A stretch of 64,000 bases of DNA from Thalassotalea profundi (GTDB lineage: Bacteria > Pseudomonadota > Gammaproteobacteria > Enterobacterales > Alteromonadaceae), in assembly GCF_014653195.1 (NCBI RefSeq), contig NZ_BNAH01000012.1, forward strand, positions 62,001-126,000, given 5' to 3'. Shown here one piece after another: positions 38,275 to 46,063 of the stretch. Made by a program: the position numbers and the translations under genes. Under the pieces are notes generated by a model, which did no database searches, had not been told where the DNA came from, and saw only the letters and a list, made by a program, of their open reading frames with translations. The stretch's first letter is position 1, and the number at the start of each line of letters is the position of its first letter.

Positions 38275-39155
38275 TATTTAGTTTCCCCACAGGCGAAGTC
38301 TATGATATTACGTTTGCTATCGAGTACAAGTACTCCATCAGCTGACTGCCCAAGCGTTGCAATACCATGCTCAGTCAATCGTTGAAAGTATTGTATAAAT
38401 TCAAATACCTGTTCAGGTGTCATTACTTTGTTCGTTGCACTTAGCTTCGTCTTTTTTGCTAATTTTTCTTCTTGTTCTAGCCGCCATTGGTACACACAGT
38501 CAAATGACGGCGCTTGTAAAACTAACCAATAATTCATGTATTGATACAGAGGTTGATAATGATCTTTTAATTGTTGATTAACATAATTTCGCCAAATTCC
38601 TTCTGGATCATGTGTTTTTTCTAATGTATTAATCGGTGTGTTCAACTGTGAAGTTGATTGCGCTTCTACCCCCCAGCACCAACCTTCGAAGAGAACAATA
38701 TCAACAGGTTGACTTATTTGTTGCCATAGAGATTTCTCATAAGGTTCGTCCATAGCTTTGTTAAACCTTGGGATCAGAAAACCACTTGTTTTACTTGTAA
38801 ATTTTCTAAATATATCGGCCATTGCTTCACTATCGTGCGTGCCTGGCACACCGCGTGTTGATAATAATGGATGAATACTTTGAGCTAATTGTTGTCGTTG
38901 GCTACTAGATAGATAAAAATCATCTAGTGACATTACGACAACATTAAGCGATTTTGTTTCACCAAGGTATTCAGCAAGGTATGCGGCAAAGGTGGACTTC
39001 CCACTGCCTTGGCAGCCATTTATACCAACAAATAAAGGCTTCATTGAATTTTGATATTCAAACAATAATTGCTCAGCAATGGGCTGATAATAACGGTTAA
39101 TTGTTTGTTCAAATGTATCGGGTAAATGATGTTGTTCAATAAACGTAGCAAGCAT
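38274..39155 (-). CDS. D-glycerate 3-kinase-like P-loop kinase
   Basis: A 293-residue P-loop kinase of the GLYK/Tda10 type. The Walker A GINGCQGSGKST spans 44-55 (Lys53). VVMSLDDFYLS and LSTRGVPGTHD are hallmark substrate-site segments shared with plant and fungal glycerate kinases and with phosphoribulokinase-like folds. It likely phosphorylates D-glycerate to 3-phosphoglycerate with ATP, recycling the glycerate released by the phosphorylase four positions down the operon. It is the first gene of the operon. About 230 bp upstream to the divergent PepSY gene would hold the promoter. Confidence 0.85.
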   Translation of the reverse strand: MLATFIEQHHLPDTFEQTINRYYQPIAEQLLFEYQNSMKPLFVGINGCQGSGKSTFAAYLAEYLGETKSLNVVVMSLDDFYLSSSQRQQLAQSIHPLLSTRGVPGTHDSEAMADIFRKFTSKTSGFLIPRFNKAMDEPYEKSLWQQISQPVDIVLFEGWCWGVEAQSTSQLNTPINTLEKTHDPEGIWRNYVNQQLKDHYQPLYQYMNYWLVLQAPSFDCVYQWRLEQEEKLAKKTKLSATNKVMTPEQVFEFIQYFQRLTEHGIATLGQSADGVLVLDSKRNIIDFACGETK

Positions 39156-39387
39156 AAACAGTTATCCCCAATAAATATTTCGTAGATATACTCATTTCAA
39201 CTCTTATGCCAAGAACACCTTTTTCAATAACAAAGTAGTTAACGATATGAATAGTAAAGAAATAAGTTTAAAATCAACAACAAAATTCCAAGGTTAACAT
39301 TTATCTTTGGTTAGCATATTTGCAATAAACTCGCACCGGCGCACAATTTTGGTGCAATATTTGGTTTAATTTTCAAGGAAATGTTTC

Positions 39388-39990
39388 ATGCGTACTTTAC
39401 ATAAAATATTAGGACTTTTCATGTTGCTACCTTTTATCGCATGGGCAATTACAGGTATTTTTTTCTATTTCAAACCTGGCTATCAAGAAGCTTATCAACC
39501 GCTTTTTATTCAACACTACCTGCTGAACAAGAACATTACCCTACCAGAACAACATGATTGGCTCGCCATAAAACAAGTAAAAACTATTTTGGGCGATCAC
39601 TTGTTAATCAAAAATGCTCAAGGTTGGCAACAGTTAAATCCAGAGACTTTTCAGCCTTTAGACTCTATCTCCAAGGAAAAAATAACGATTCTAGTTAATG
39701 ATGCGATTAAAAATAATCCTTCGCGTTATGGTGAAATAGTCACAGTTAATGGTTATGAAATTTTGACGTCGACTGATGTACGAATAAACCTCAACTGGGA
39801 ACAACTTTCTCTACGCCAGCAAGGTAAAGATACAGATTTTATCAATACAATTTATGACATACATTATTTACGTTGGACGGGTATAAAATCACTAGATCAA
39901 ATCTTAGGAGTTATCGGTTTATTATTAGTGGTTTTACTTGCAGGAATAGGTACTTATTTAACGTTTAAAGGCGATAGCTCTAAACGTTAA
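39388..39990 (+). CDS. PepSY-type membrane protein
   Basis: A 200-residue protein with an N-terminal membrane helix (about 6-27, ILGLFMLLPFIAWAITGIFF), a periplasmic domain (about 30-165), and a C-terminal helix (about 172-193, LGVIGLLLVVLLAGIGTYLTF). The layout and the segments IHYLRWTGIKSLDQILGVIG and LHKILGLFMLLPF match small PepSY-associated membrane proteins related to those in iron-reductase or siderophore-uptake loci. Function is unknown. AAGGAAATGTTTC precedes the ATG, a good ribosome-binding site. It stands alone, divergent from the glucosylglycerate operon. Confidence 0.8.
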   Translation: MRTLHKILGLFMLLPFIAWAITGIFFYFKPGYQEAYQPLFIQHYLLNKNITLPEQHDWLAIKQVKTILGDHLLIKNAQGWQQLNPETFQPLDSISKEKITILVNDAIKNNPSRYGEIVTVNGYEILTSTDVRINLNWEQLSLRQQGKDTDFINTIYDIHYLRWTGIKSLDQILGVIGLLLVVLLAGIGTYLTFKGDSSKR

Positions 39991-40019
39991 ATAATTTAAA
40001 CATTATAGTGTTATTTAAT

Positions 40020-40361
40020 TTAGCTACCAGCAGTGGTTGTTGAAGCCGAACCAGCAATAACCACGGTCGATACTGCCGCTTGCTGTGCTGCTATTCCACT
40101 TATCACTGAAGAGCTTTGCTGCTCACTAGCCATAATACAGGAGCCATAACCCAAACCTTTTAATGTATTCTCCCATAAAATACTACCATCAGATGCATTT
40201 ACACAAAACAAATGCCCACCTGAATAAGCAAAAACACAGTTGTCTTCATAATATACATTGGTGAGCATTGAACTTTTTACTTTTGTTTTCCATAGCTCCT
40301 CACCATTTTTTTTATTTAAGCAAACCACATGGTTTCCTATTCCTAAAAACAATTTATCCAT
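40020..40361 (-). CDS. PQQ-repeat (beta-propeller) short protein
   Basis: A 113-residue protein with two PQQ-like repeats, GNHVVCLNKKNGEELWKTKV and GHLFCVNASDGSILWENTLK (about 8-70). The C-terminus is a low-complexity, Ala/Ser/Thr-rich tail (SSVISGIAAQQAAVSTVVIA then GSASTTTAGS). Two repeats cannot close a seven- or eight-bladed propeller, so it either oligomerises or is the remnant of a longer protein. No signal peptide is seen. AAGGAATTCACG precedes the ATG. Confidence 0.7.
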   Translation of the reverse strand: MDKLFLGIGNHVVCLNKKNGEELWKTKVKSSMLTNVYYEDNCVFAYSGGHLFCVNASDGSILWENTLKGLGYGSCIMASEQQSSSVISGIAAQQAAVSTVVIAGSASTTTAGS

Positions 40362-40418
40362 CGTGAATTCCTTATAAAGACTAAACCAAACATTAGATTA
40401 TGCGTAAAGCCAATTAAA

Positions 40419-41276
40419 CTATTTTACAATCCTACTTTGTACGGGTGTTTGACATATATCTAACACTGGAGGCGGCTTTTTAAAAAAGAATGCATTTTCA
40501 CGTATTCGACGATCGTGCAGTTTTTTTCGATAATCATCAGTATCTGTTTTTGCCACTTCAATATTAATACGTTCTTTTACAGGCACATCACTCATTAATT
40601 GCATGGAAATTATCGATGTATAATCGTTTTCTTCAACCGCTATATCACCATCAATAACTGCAGTACGCTTAATGGTTTGTACATTATCCATACCATAAAC
40701 AACCCGTCCAAAAACCGTCATTAAACGATCTAAATAACGTGTTGCCTGACCAATTGTTATATAAAAGTGACTGGTAGCAGTATCTGCACCCGTTTGTCTG
40801 GCCATGGCAATAACACCTGGACAATGTAACATCCATGCTTTTTGTTCTTTCGAATCATATCCCAAGGCAAACCCGTCCTTAAAGCCAGTTTGTTCTACAA
40901 ACATATCGTTAGTTTGTACCTGAGTAAACTCGAAATTTTTATCCGTAGAAAACTCCCCCTCGAATGCTAATAAAGGTACGGCCTTATCTACAGCACTGCC
41001 ATCTTTAGGACCACCTTGCGCAACAAAACCATCAATAACGCGATAGAATTTAGCGTTATTATAATGACCAGAACGGGCTAGTTCAGTAAACTGTTTAACA
41101 TGGTTAGGAGAAAATTGAGGTGCTAATTCGATTACAACTTTACCATGAGGTAAAGTAAGTAATACCGCATTACTTGGGTCAATCGCACGCCATTCATTCG
41201 CCTGAGCAACAATCGAAAACAAAAATGCAAAAATTGATGTAACAGAGGCGTTCAAGATTGTAATCGTTATCTTCAT
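40419..41276 (-). CDS. Periplasmic cyclophilin-type peptidyl-prolyl isomerase
   Basis: A 285-residue protein with a signal peptide (about 1-26, ending SIVAQA). The cyclophilin domain (about 37-215) has GKVVIELAPQFSPNHVKQFT, KFYRVIDGFVAQGG, VIAMARQTGADTATSHFYIT and a late FGRVVYGMDNV. It should catalyse cis-trans isomerisation of peptidyl-proline bonds in the periplasm and help folding. A C-terminal extension (about 225-285) is basic and unrecognised. It stands 57 bp upstream of the PQQ-repeat gene and could be co-transcribed with it. Confidence 0.88.
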   Translation of the reverse strand: MKITITILNASVTSIFAFLFSIVAQANEWRAIDPSNAVLLTLPHGKVVIELAPQFSPNHVKQFTELARSGHYNNAKFYRVIDGFVAQGGPKDGSAVDKAVPLLAFEGEFSTDKNFEFTQVQTNDMFVEQTGFKDGFALGYDSKEQKAWMLHCPGVIAMARQTGADTATSHFYITIGQATRYLDRLMTVFGRVVYGMDNVQTIKRTAVIDGDIAVEENDYTSIISMQLMSDVPVKERINIEVAKTDTDDYRKKLHDRRIRENAFFFKKPPPVLDICQTPVQSRIVK

Positions 41277-41422
41277 AATCTCACAAATTGCTTTTAATAC
41301 TTATCGGATAGTAAAGCAAATACCACGTCTTGATGCTAGTTAAACTTTATCAATATGAAGTAATTGGTCTTTTTAGTTTTGCTTGATAAAATAACGCCAA
41401 TTTACAACCAGTGCAGAACATA

Positions 41423-42133
41423 ATGAATAAAAGCTTTATCACTAACTTTCTCGCATTAATTGCCATAATAGCGGGTCATTTCTTAACACAACCTATTTTA
41501 TTCGCTGTTGGTTTATTTGCCTTATCAGGAGCGGTAACCAATTGGTTAGCTATACATATGCTATTTGAAAAAGTCCCATTTTTATATGGCTCTGGTGTAA
41601 TTCCTGCTCGATTTGAAGACTTTAAAGCAGGTATCCGTAATTTAATGATGGAACAATTTTTTACTGAAGAAAATATTGACCGGTTTCTTTCAAATAGTAG
41701 CGGTAAAGCCAGTAATATAGATTTATCGCCAATTATCGAAAAAGTCGATTTATCACCCGCTTTTGATAATTTAATAAAAGTTATTGAAACCTCTTCATTT
41801 GGCGGCATGTTAGCAATGGTTGGAGGAAGTGAGGCATTACAGCCACTAAGAGAACCTTTTATTGAAAAAATGAAAGAAACAATGTCTGACTTGTCTCAAA
41901 GCGACGCGTTTAGCACCTTATTGCGAGAAGAATTAGAACAACCTAATATGATATCTAGCATACAAAATAAAGTCAGTGATATTATCGAAAAGCGATTAAA
42001 TGAACTCACCCCACAATTAGTAAAAGAGATTATTCAAAGCATGATCCGCCAGCATTTAGGCTGGTTAGTTGTTTGGGGAGGTGTTTTTGGTGGAGCGATT
42101 GGCTTTATTGCCGCGATCACTAATAATTTTTAA
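41423..42133 (+). CDS. DUF445 family membrane protein
   Basis: A 236-residue protein (240 from GTG 41411). Two N-terminal membrane helices (about 8-45, with LFALSGAVTNWLAIHMLFEK, typical of DUF445/YheB-like proteins) are followed by a long amphipathic helical region and a last membrane helix (about 212-233, LGWLVVWGGVFGGAIGFIAA). The function of the family is not known. ATG 41423 is preferred over the GTG because it gives the usual short N-terminus, although no strong ribosome-binding site precedes either. Confidence 0.83.
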   Translation: MNKSFITNFLALIAIIAGHFLTQPILFAVGLFALSGAVTNWLAIHMLFEKVPFLYGSGVIPARFEDFKAGIRNLMMEQFFTEENIDRFLSNSSGKASNIDLSPIIEKVDLSPAFDNLIKVIETSSFGGMLAMVGGSEALQPLREPFIEKMKETMSDLSQSDAFSTLLREELEQPNMISSIQNKVSDIIEKRLNELTPQLVKEIIQSMIRQHLGWLVVWGGVFGGAIGFIAAITNNF

Positions 42134-42362
42134 ATATTAAACTTTTTATGTTAATTATCATTTGATAAAACTTTTCATACATCTTTACACTATTTATTAG
42201 TTTTTATTGGCATATAAATTCACTATTTTTTTCGCCTAAATGCTTTAAAAATAGCCTTAATAGGGCTATGCTTGCCCTTTAACAATAGGGAATTAACTCT
42301 ACTGAAAGTGCGATGGCGCATTCTCAGTTCAATTCCACTCTTTTTATAAGGTAAACGGAGAA

Positions 42363-43550
42363 ATGTTTGGTAGCTTAAAGGCATTACCTGCCGATCCAAT
42401 TTTGGGTTTATTGGCAAAATATCGTGAAGATTCAAATCCAAATAAAATTGATTTGGGTGTTGGAGTATATAAAAATGAAGCTGGACACACAGCGATTCTA
42501 GGTTGTGTAAAAAAAGCTGAAAAATATCGTCACGATAATGAAGATACCAAAGTTTACATTGGTCCAGCCGGCTCACCGTTATTTAACAACGAGATGAGCA
42601 AATTAATATTTGGCTCTCACAAAGTGTTAATTGAAAATCGTGCTCGCACGGTATCAACTCCTGGTGGTACAGGCGCATTACGTGTTGCTGCCGAATTTAT
42701 TAAATCTTGTAAAGCAGGTGCAACAATTTGGGTAAGCAACCCAACATGGGCTAACCACACTGGTTTATTTCAGGCGGCAGGCTTAACGGTAAAAACATAT
42801 CCTTACTATGATTATGAAAATAAAAGCTTAGACTTTGACGGCATGTTAGCCGCACTTAAAGAAGTCAGTGCTGACGATGCTGTGTTATTGCACGCATGCT
42901 GTCATAACCCAAGTGGTATGGACTTAACCAATGAACAATGGCAACAAGTTGCAGAAATAGCCAAAGCGAAAGCATGGTTACCTGTCGTTGATATGGCTTA
43001 CCAAGGGTTTGGTGATGGTCTAGATGAAGACGCTTACGGTTTACGCCTTATGGCTGATAGCGTTGAAGAAATGATCGTTTGTAGTTCATGTTCAAAAAAC
43101 TTTGGCTTATACCGTGAACGTATTGGCGCAACGACCATAATTGCAAATTCAGCGGCAAATGCTGATATTGCTAATTCAGTCTTATTATCAGTTGTACGCT
43201 GTATTTACTCTATGCCGCCAGCACACGGTGCTGCATTAGTTGAAACCATTCTGCATTCTGATGAACTACGCCAGCAATGGCATGTTGAATTAAAAGAAAT
43301 GCGCGATCGCATAAATGGCAATCGACAAGTCATTGTTGATAAGTTGATTGAAAATGGTGTAACACGCGACTTTAGTTTTATAACTCGTCAAAAAGGCATG
43401 TTTTCATTCTTGGGTATTACTCCTGAGCAAGTGCAACGCCTACAAGATGAATTTAGCATTTACATGGTAGGTTCTAGCCGTATGAGTATCGCTGGTATTG
43501 CACCGACTAATATTGATTATTTAGCACAATCTATTGCTAAAATACTTTAA
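42363..43550 (+). CDS. Aspartate/aromatic aminotransferase (class I)
   Basis: A 395-residue PLP enzyme of the AspC/TyrB type. Visible features are DLGVGVYKNEAG near the start, STPGGTGALR, the HACCHNPSGMDLT motif, and the PLP-binding lysine in CSSCSKNFGLYRERIGA (Lys near 245). The C-terminal FSFLGITPEQVQRLQ and SSRMSIAGI are usual. It would interconvert aspartate or aromatic amino acids and their oxo acids with glutamate/2-oxoglutarate in the cytoplasm. TyrB and AspC cannot be told apart by eye. Two small hairpins (42255-42300) lie upstream. A strong terminator follows. Confidence 0.9.
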   Translation: MFGSLKALPADPILGLLAKYREDSNPNKIDLGVGVYKNEAGHTAILGCVKKAEKYRHDNEDTKVYIGPAGSPLFNNEMSKLIFGSHKVLIENRARTVSTPGGTGALRVAAEFIKSCKAGATIWVSNPTWANHTGLFQAAGLTVKTYPYYDYENKSLDFDGMLAALKEVSADDAVLLHACCHNPSGMDLTNEQWQQVAEIAKAKAWLPVVDMAYQGFGDGLDEDAYGLRLMADSVEEMIVCSSCSKNFGLYRERIGATTIIANSAANADIANSVLLSVVRCIYSMPPAHGAALVETILHSDELRQQWHVELKEMRDRINGNRQVIVDKLIENGVTRDFSFITRQKGMFSFLGITPEQVQRLQDEFSIYMVGSSRMSIAGIAPTNIDYLAQSIAKIL

Positions 43551-43577
43551 TATCTCCTACAAATACCAATAAAATGC

Positions 43578-43611
43578 AAAAAGCCGAGTAAGTTTAATTA
43601 CTCGGCTTTTT
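43578..43611 (+). terminator. Rho-independent terminator after the aminotransferase
   Basis: AAAAAGCCGAGTAA (43578-43591) pairs with TTACTCGGCTTTTT (43598-43611), a 14-bp perfect stem with a six-base loop and T-run. It can work in both directions and lies between convergent genes. Confidence 0.92.
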
Positions 43612-43647
43612 AATTATCAACGCCTGATATTCGCTTAATAATTCACG

Positions 43648-44511
43648 TTAAGCGCGTTTAGCATTTGCTGTAAATAATAAGAAAAACAACCCAATAACTA
43701 ATAGTACATACGTCTGAGATTCTGGTACTTGTATCACTATATTATCATCTGGAATAGTAGGCGATAGTTCAGTTCTAACTACCTGAACATTCGCTGAAAT
43801 AGTATGGTTAGTATAAAATCTCACATCATTCAATGTCGCGCCATCGCCTAAAATGAATGCGCCTTTATCAGCGAGAAAGGTACCACTAATGTCTGCGCCA
43901 CCAAAGTTAAACTCTGAAAACCCTACACTTTTATTGATAAAATTAAATATAACATTAGCAGAAGTTAAGCCTCCTGACAGTAGTATTCCTGCACCTGAAC
44001 CAACTTTAGCATCACCAAATATATTAATAACAATCTGATCTGCGCTACTTCCGTTGATCGTTAAATACTCACCACTACTTAATAATAAAGAATCTATCGT
44101 GTAATTGTTTTCAAGGCTGGCATCTAAAGTAGTCGTTTTATCTATTGTCCCAAGGTGTTGAGCACTAGTTGTAAACAAAGACGCTTGAAGATTCGCATTT
44201 GAAATATCACTTTCTAATTGCCCACAAGAACTCTGTGAACCATCAATTTGAGCACCAGCACCTATAGAGAAGGTATCAGAACATGCATTACCATGAACTT
44301 TAGCGCCTGAAGCTAATGCTAAGTACCAGCCGGCACCAACACCACCAAAAATTTCAGCTTCACTACCTAAAATAATACTTGACGTTTTACCACCTGTAGC
44401 CATGGTATATTGCTGAGCCACCCCAAAATCAATTACACCAGCAATACTTTTATGGCTAGTTGATAACGATAATAGGGCGACATAAATCACTAAAAGAATA
44501 CAATTTTTCAT
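43648..44511 (-). CDS. PEP-CTERM-like exported protein (beta-helix-type)
   Basis: A 287-residue secreted protein. It has a signal peptide (about 1-24, ending KSIAG), a low-complexity Gly/Ser-rich body with short repeats around LGSEAEIFGGVGAGWYLALA and GDAKVGSGAGILLSGG that looks like a right-handed beta-helix, and a C-terminal sorting tail. The tail has VPESQTYVLLVIGLFFLLF followed by a short basic end (KRA), which is a PEP-CTERM variant (VPEP replaced by VPES). Such proteins are processed by exosortase and displayed or released with exopolysaccharide. The body resembles choice-of-anchor or ice-binding-like families only loosely. No exosortase gene is in the window. Confidence 0.75.
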   Translation of the reverse strand: MKNCILLVIYVALLSLSTSHKSIAGVIDFGVAQQYTMATGGKTSSIILGSEAEIFGGVGAGWYLALASGAKVHGNACSDTFSIGAGAQIDGSQSSCGQLESDISNANLQASLFTTSAQHLGTIDKTTTLDASLENNYTIDSLLLSSGEYLTINGSSADQIVINIFGDAKVGSGAGILLSGGLTSANVIFNFINKSVGFSEFNFGGADISGTFLADKGAFILGDGATLNDVRFYTNHTISANVQVVRTELSPTIPDDNIVIQVPESQTYVLLVIGLFFLLFTANAKRA

Positions 44512-44687
44512 AACAACCTATACAAATACAAAAAATGACAGCGCTATCATACAAGGAGTTGTTACATAAATAAACTAAAATTGTTGGAAATAACGTCAAT
44601 AGATATTTCAAATAAGATAAGTACGAAGTTTAAAAAATAATGTTAATTTGAACCAACATCCGTTTTTCAACGAGATTAATATTCGAA

Positions 44688-44722
44688 CATCCTTTACCTT
44701 CATCACATGAAGGTAAAGGATG
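44688..44722. other. Perfect 16-bp hairpin between convergent 3' region genes
   Basis: Two 16-base arms (44688-44703 and 44707-44722) are exact reverse complements with a three-base loop. It sits 14 bp past the stop of the polytopic membrane protein gene. No T-run follows on the minus strand, so it is a strong structure but an untypical intrinsic terminator. Confidence 0.6.
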
Positions 44723-44735
44723 AATACCAGTTATT

Positions 44736-45902
44736 TTAACCATCTTTATTTGGGGTGTTTGGTATAGGTTCAATCAAAATTTCACTTTTGAAGTTAAACA
44801 ACTTCCCACTCCAAATAAATACTTGCCAGACTAAAACACCGAAAGGAATGTAACCAAAGTACCCCAGCAAAGGCATTTCTGAAAAAATGTGAATGACATC
44901 CACATAAGGAATATTATAAACCCAATAATTAGGGTTTGTTATAGGCTCTGCACTCGGATGCATTGACCCATAATTCCACATCTCCCAAAAGAAACCATTT
45001 AGCAATGAGGAAACACCAATAAGTACACCTGCTGTCCAGTTACCTTTGGCTATATCGGTAAAGGGATTCCAAATATTATATTTTAGTAAGATGCCTGTCA
45101 TAACCGCAAAAGGACCTATCCATACTGCCCAAAACAATGGAAACGGCCAATAAACCATCGCACCAATTAGCACAGCACCAATCAAAATCATGGTATTACC
45201 TTTGAGCACCATTTTAGGACCATTTTGATAGCGAGCGTTCATTGAAGGGAATGTTTTGAGTAAATTGTACCATTGAAATAATACAGGGGTAACAGTTGAG
45301 TAGGTAATTAAAAACTCAATTGTTAATATGGTTTTTGACCACGTCATAAACTCGGCATTTGGGTAATACCAATTACCTAAGACAAAGTAATCAAAAAATT
45401 CAAAATATGCCCAGCCTAATATAGACACTAAACCACTAATCAATAAAGTAATTGGTTTTTTTGAAAACAGTGATGCACCATTATTTCTTTTATAAACAAT
45501 ACCGTCTAAAAAGAAAATAAAGCCCCACCACAGCGGTGTAAACGCCCAAAAGACCAAATCACCAAAAGGTGTAACACGAGTCCACATTAACCACCAAAAA
45601 AAGCCCATAACCATTCCGCCAGCCCAAAACCACCAAGGCAAGCTAACAGTAGATTTAGGTCGAGGAACGACAGGAGCGCCTTTAAAGCCAAAATACTGAG
45701 GAACAAGAATTAAACCACCAATATATATAACGCCCGCAAGCATGGTTAAAAAATACGAAAGGCTAAAGCTAGGGACTTCTCCTCCATAGGTTGGAGGAAA
45801 CTCTCCAAAACCTGGAGGTAAATGAGTAGGATATTTAAACCATGCCACAACTAAGGGCACAAGAAAGGTGAGTAAAACAGGCCAAAGTAACTTCCATTTC
45901 AT
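44736..45902 (-). CDS. Polytopic membrane protein of unknown function
   Basis: A 388-residue protein with about ten membrane helices and unusually many Trp, Phe and Tyr residues (SLPWWFWAGGMVMGFFWWLM, FTPLWWGFIFFLDG, FFWEMWNYGSMHP). I do not recognise the family. The N-terminus (KLLWPVLLTFLVPLVVAWFK) is an uncleaved membrane segment. It lies downstream of the TonB receptor on the same strand, but the terminator between them argues for separate transcription. A ribosome-binding site (AAAGAGAGACAACGC) precedes the ATG. A transporter or membrane-bound enzyme are both possible. Confidence 0.75.
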   Translation of the reverse strand: MKWKLLWPVLLTFLVPLVVAWFKYPTHLPPGFGEFPPTYGGEVPSFSLSYFLTMLAGVIYIGGLILVPQYFGFKGAPVVPRPKSTVSLPWWFWAGGMVMGFFWWLMWTRVTPFGDLVFWAFTPLWWGFIFFLDGIVYKRNNGASLFSKKPITLLISGLVSILGWAYFEFFDYFVLGNWYYPNAEFMTWSKTILTIEFLITYSTVTPVLFQWYNLLKTFPSMNARYQNGPKMVLKGNTMILIGAVLIGAMVYWPFPLFWAVWIGPFAVMTGILLKYNIWNPFTDIAKGNWTAGVLIGVSSLLNGFFWEMWNYGSMHPSAEPITNPNYWVYNIPYVDVIHIFSEMPLLGYFGYIPFGVLVWQVFIWSGKLFNFKSEILIEPIPNTPNKDG

Positions 45903-46018
45903 TGCGTTGTCTCTCTTTTTAGTTTTTTAATTTACAACCTTTAGTGGTAAACCACCTCCTTTGTCTAAAGGTAATATATAACTGAAGACTATGTCTATAA
46001 CTATTTGGTATAGATAAT

Positions 46019-46040
46019 AAGGCCCCTTAATAGGGGCCTT
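46019..46040 (-). terminator. Terminator after the TonB receptor gene
   Basis: AAGGCCCC (46019-46026) and GGGGCCTT (46033-46040) form an 8-bp GC-rich stem with a six-base loop, followed on the minus strand by TTATT. It lies 24 bp past the receptor stop. Confidence 0.75.
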
Positions 46041-46063
46041 ACATTTAGCTCGTTAAGGTTTGT

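Noticed and set aside
42255..42300. Two small hairpins upstream of the aminotransferase, possible attenuator
   Set aside because: Stems are only 4-6 bp, no leader peptide rich in a relevant amino acid is visible, and no T-run follows.
42223..42576. 117-codon minus-strand ORF across the aminotransferase start
   Set aside because: It overlaps the well-supported aminotransferase N-terminus on the opposite strand and has no ribosome-binding site.
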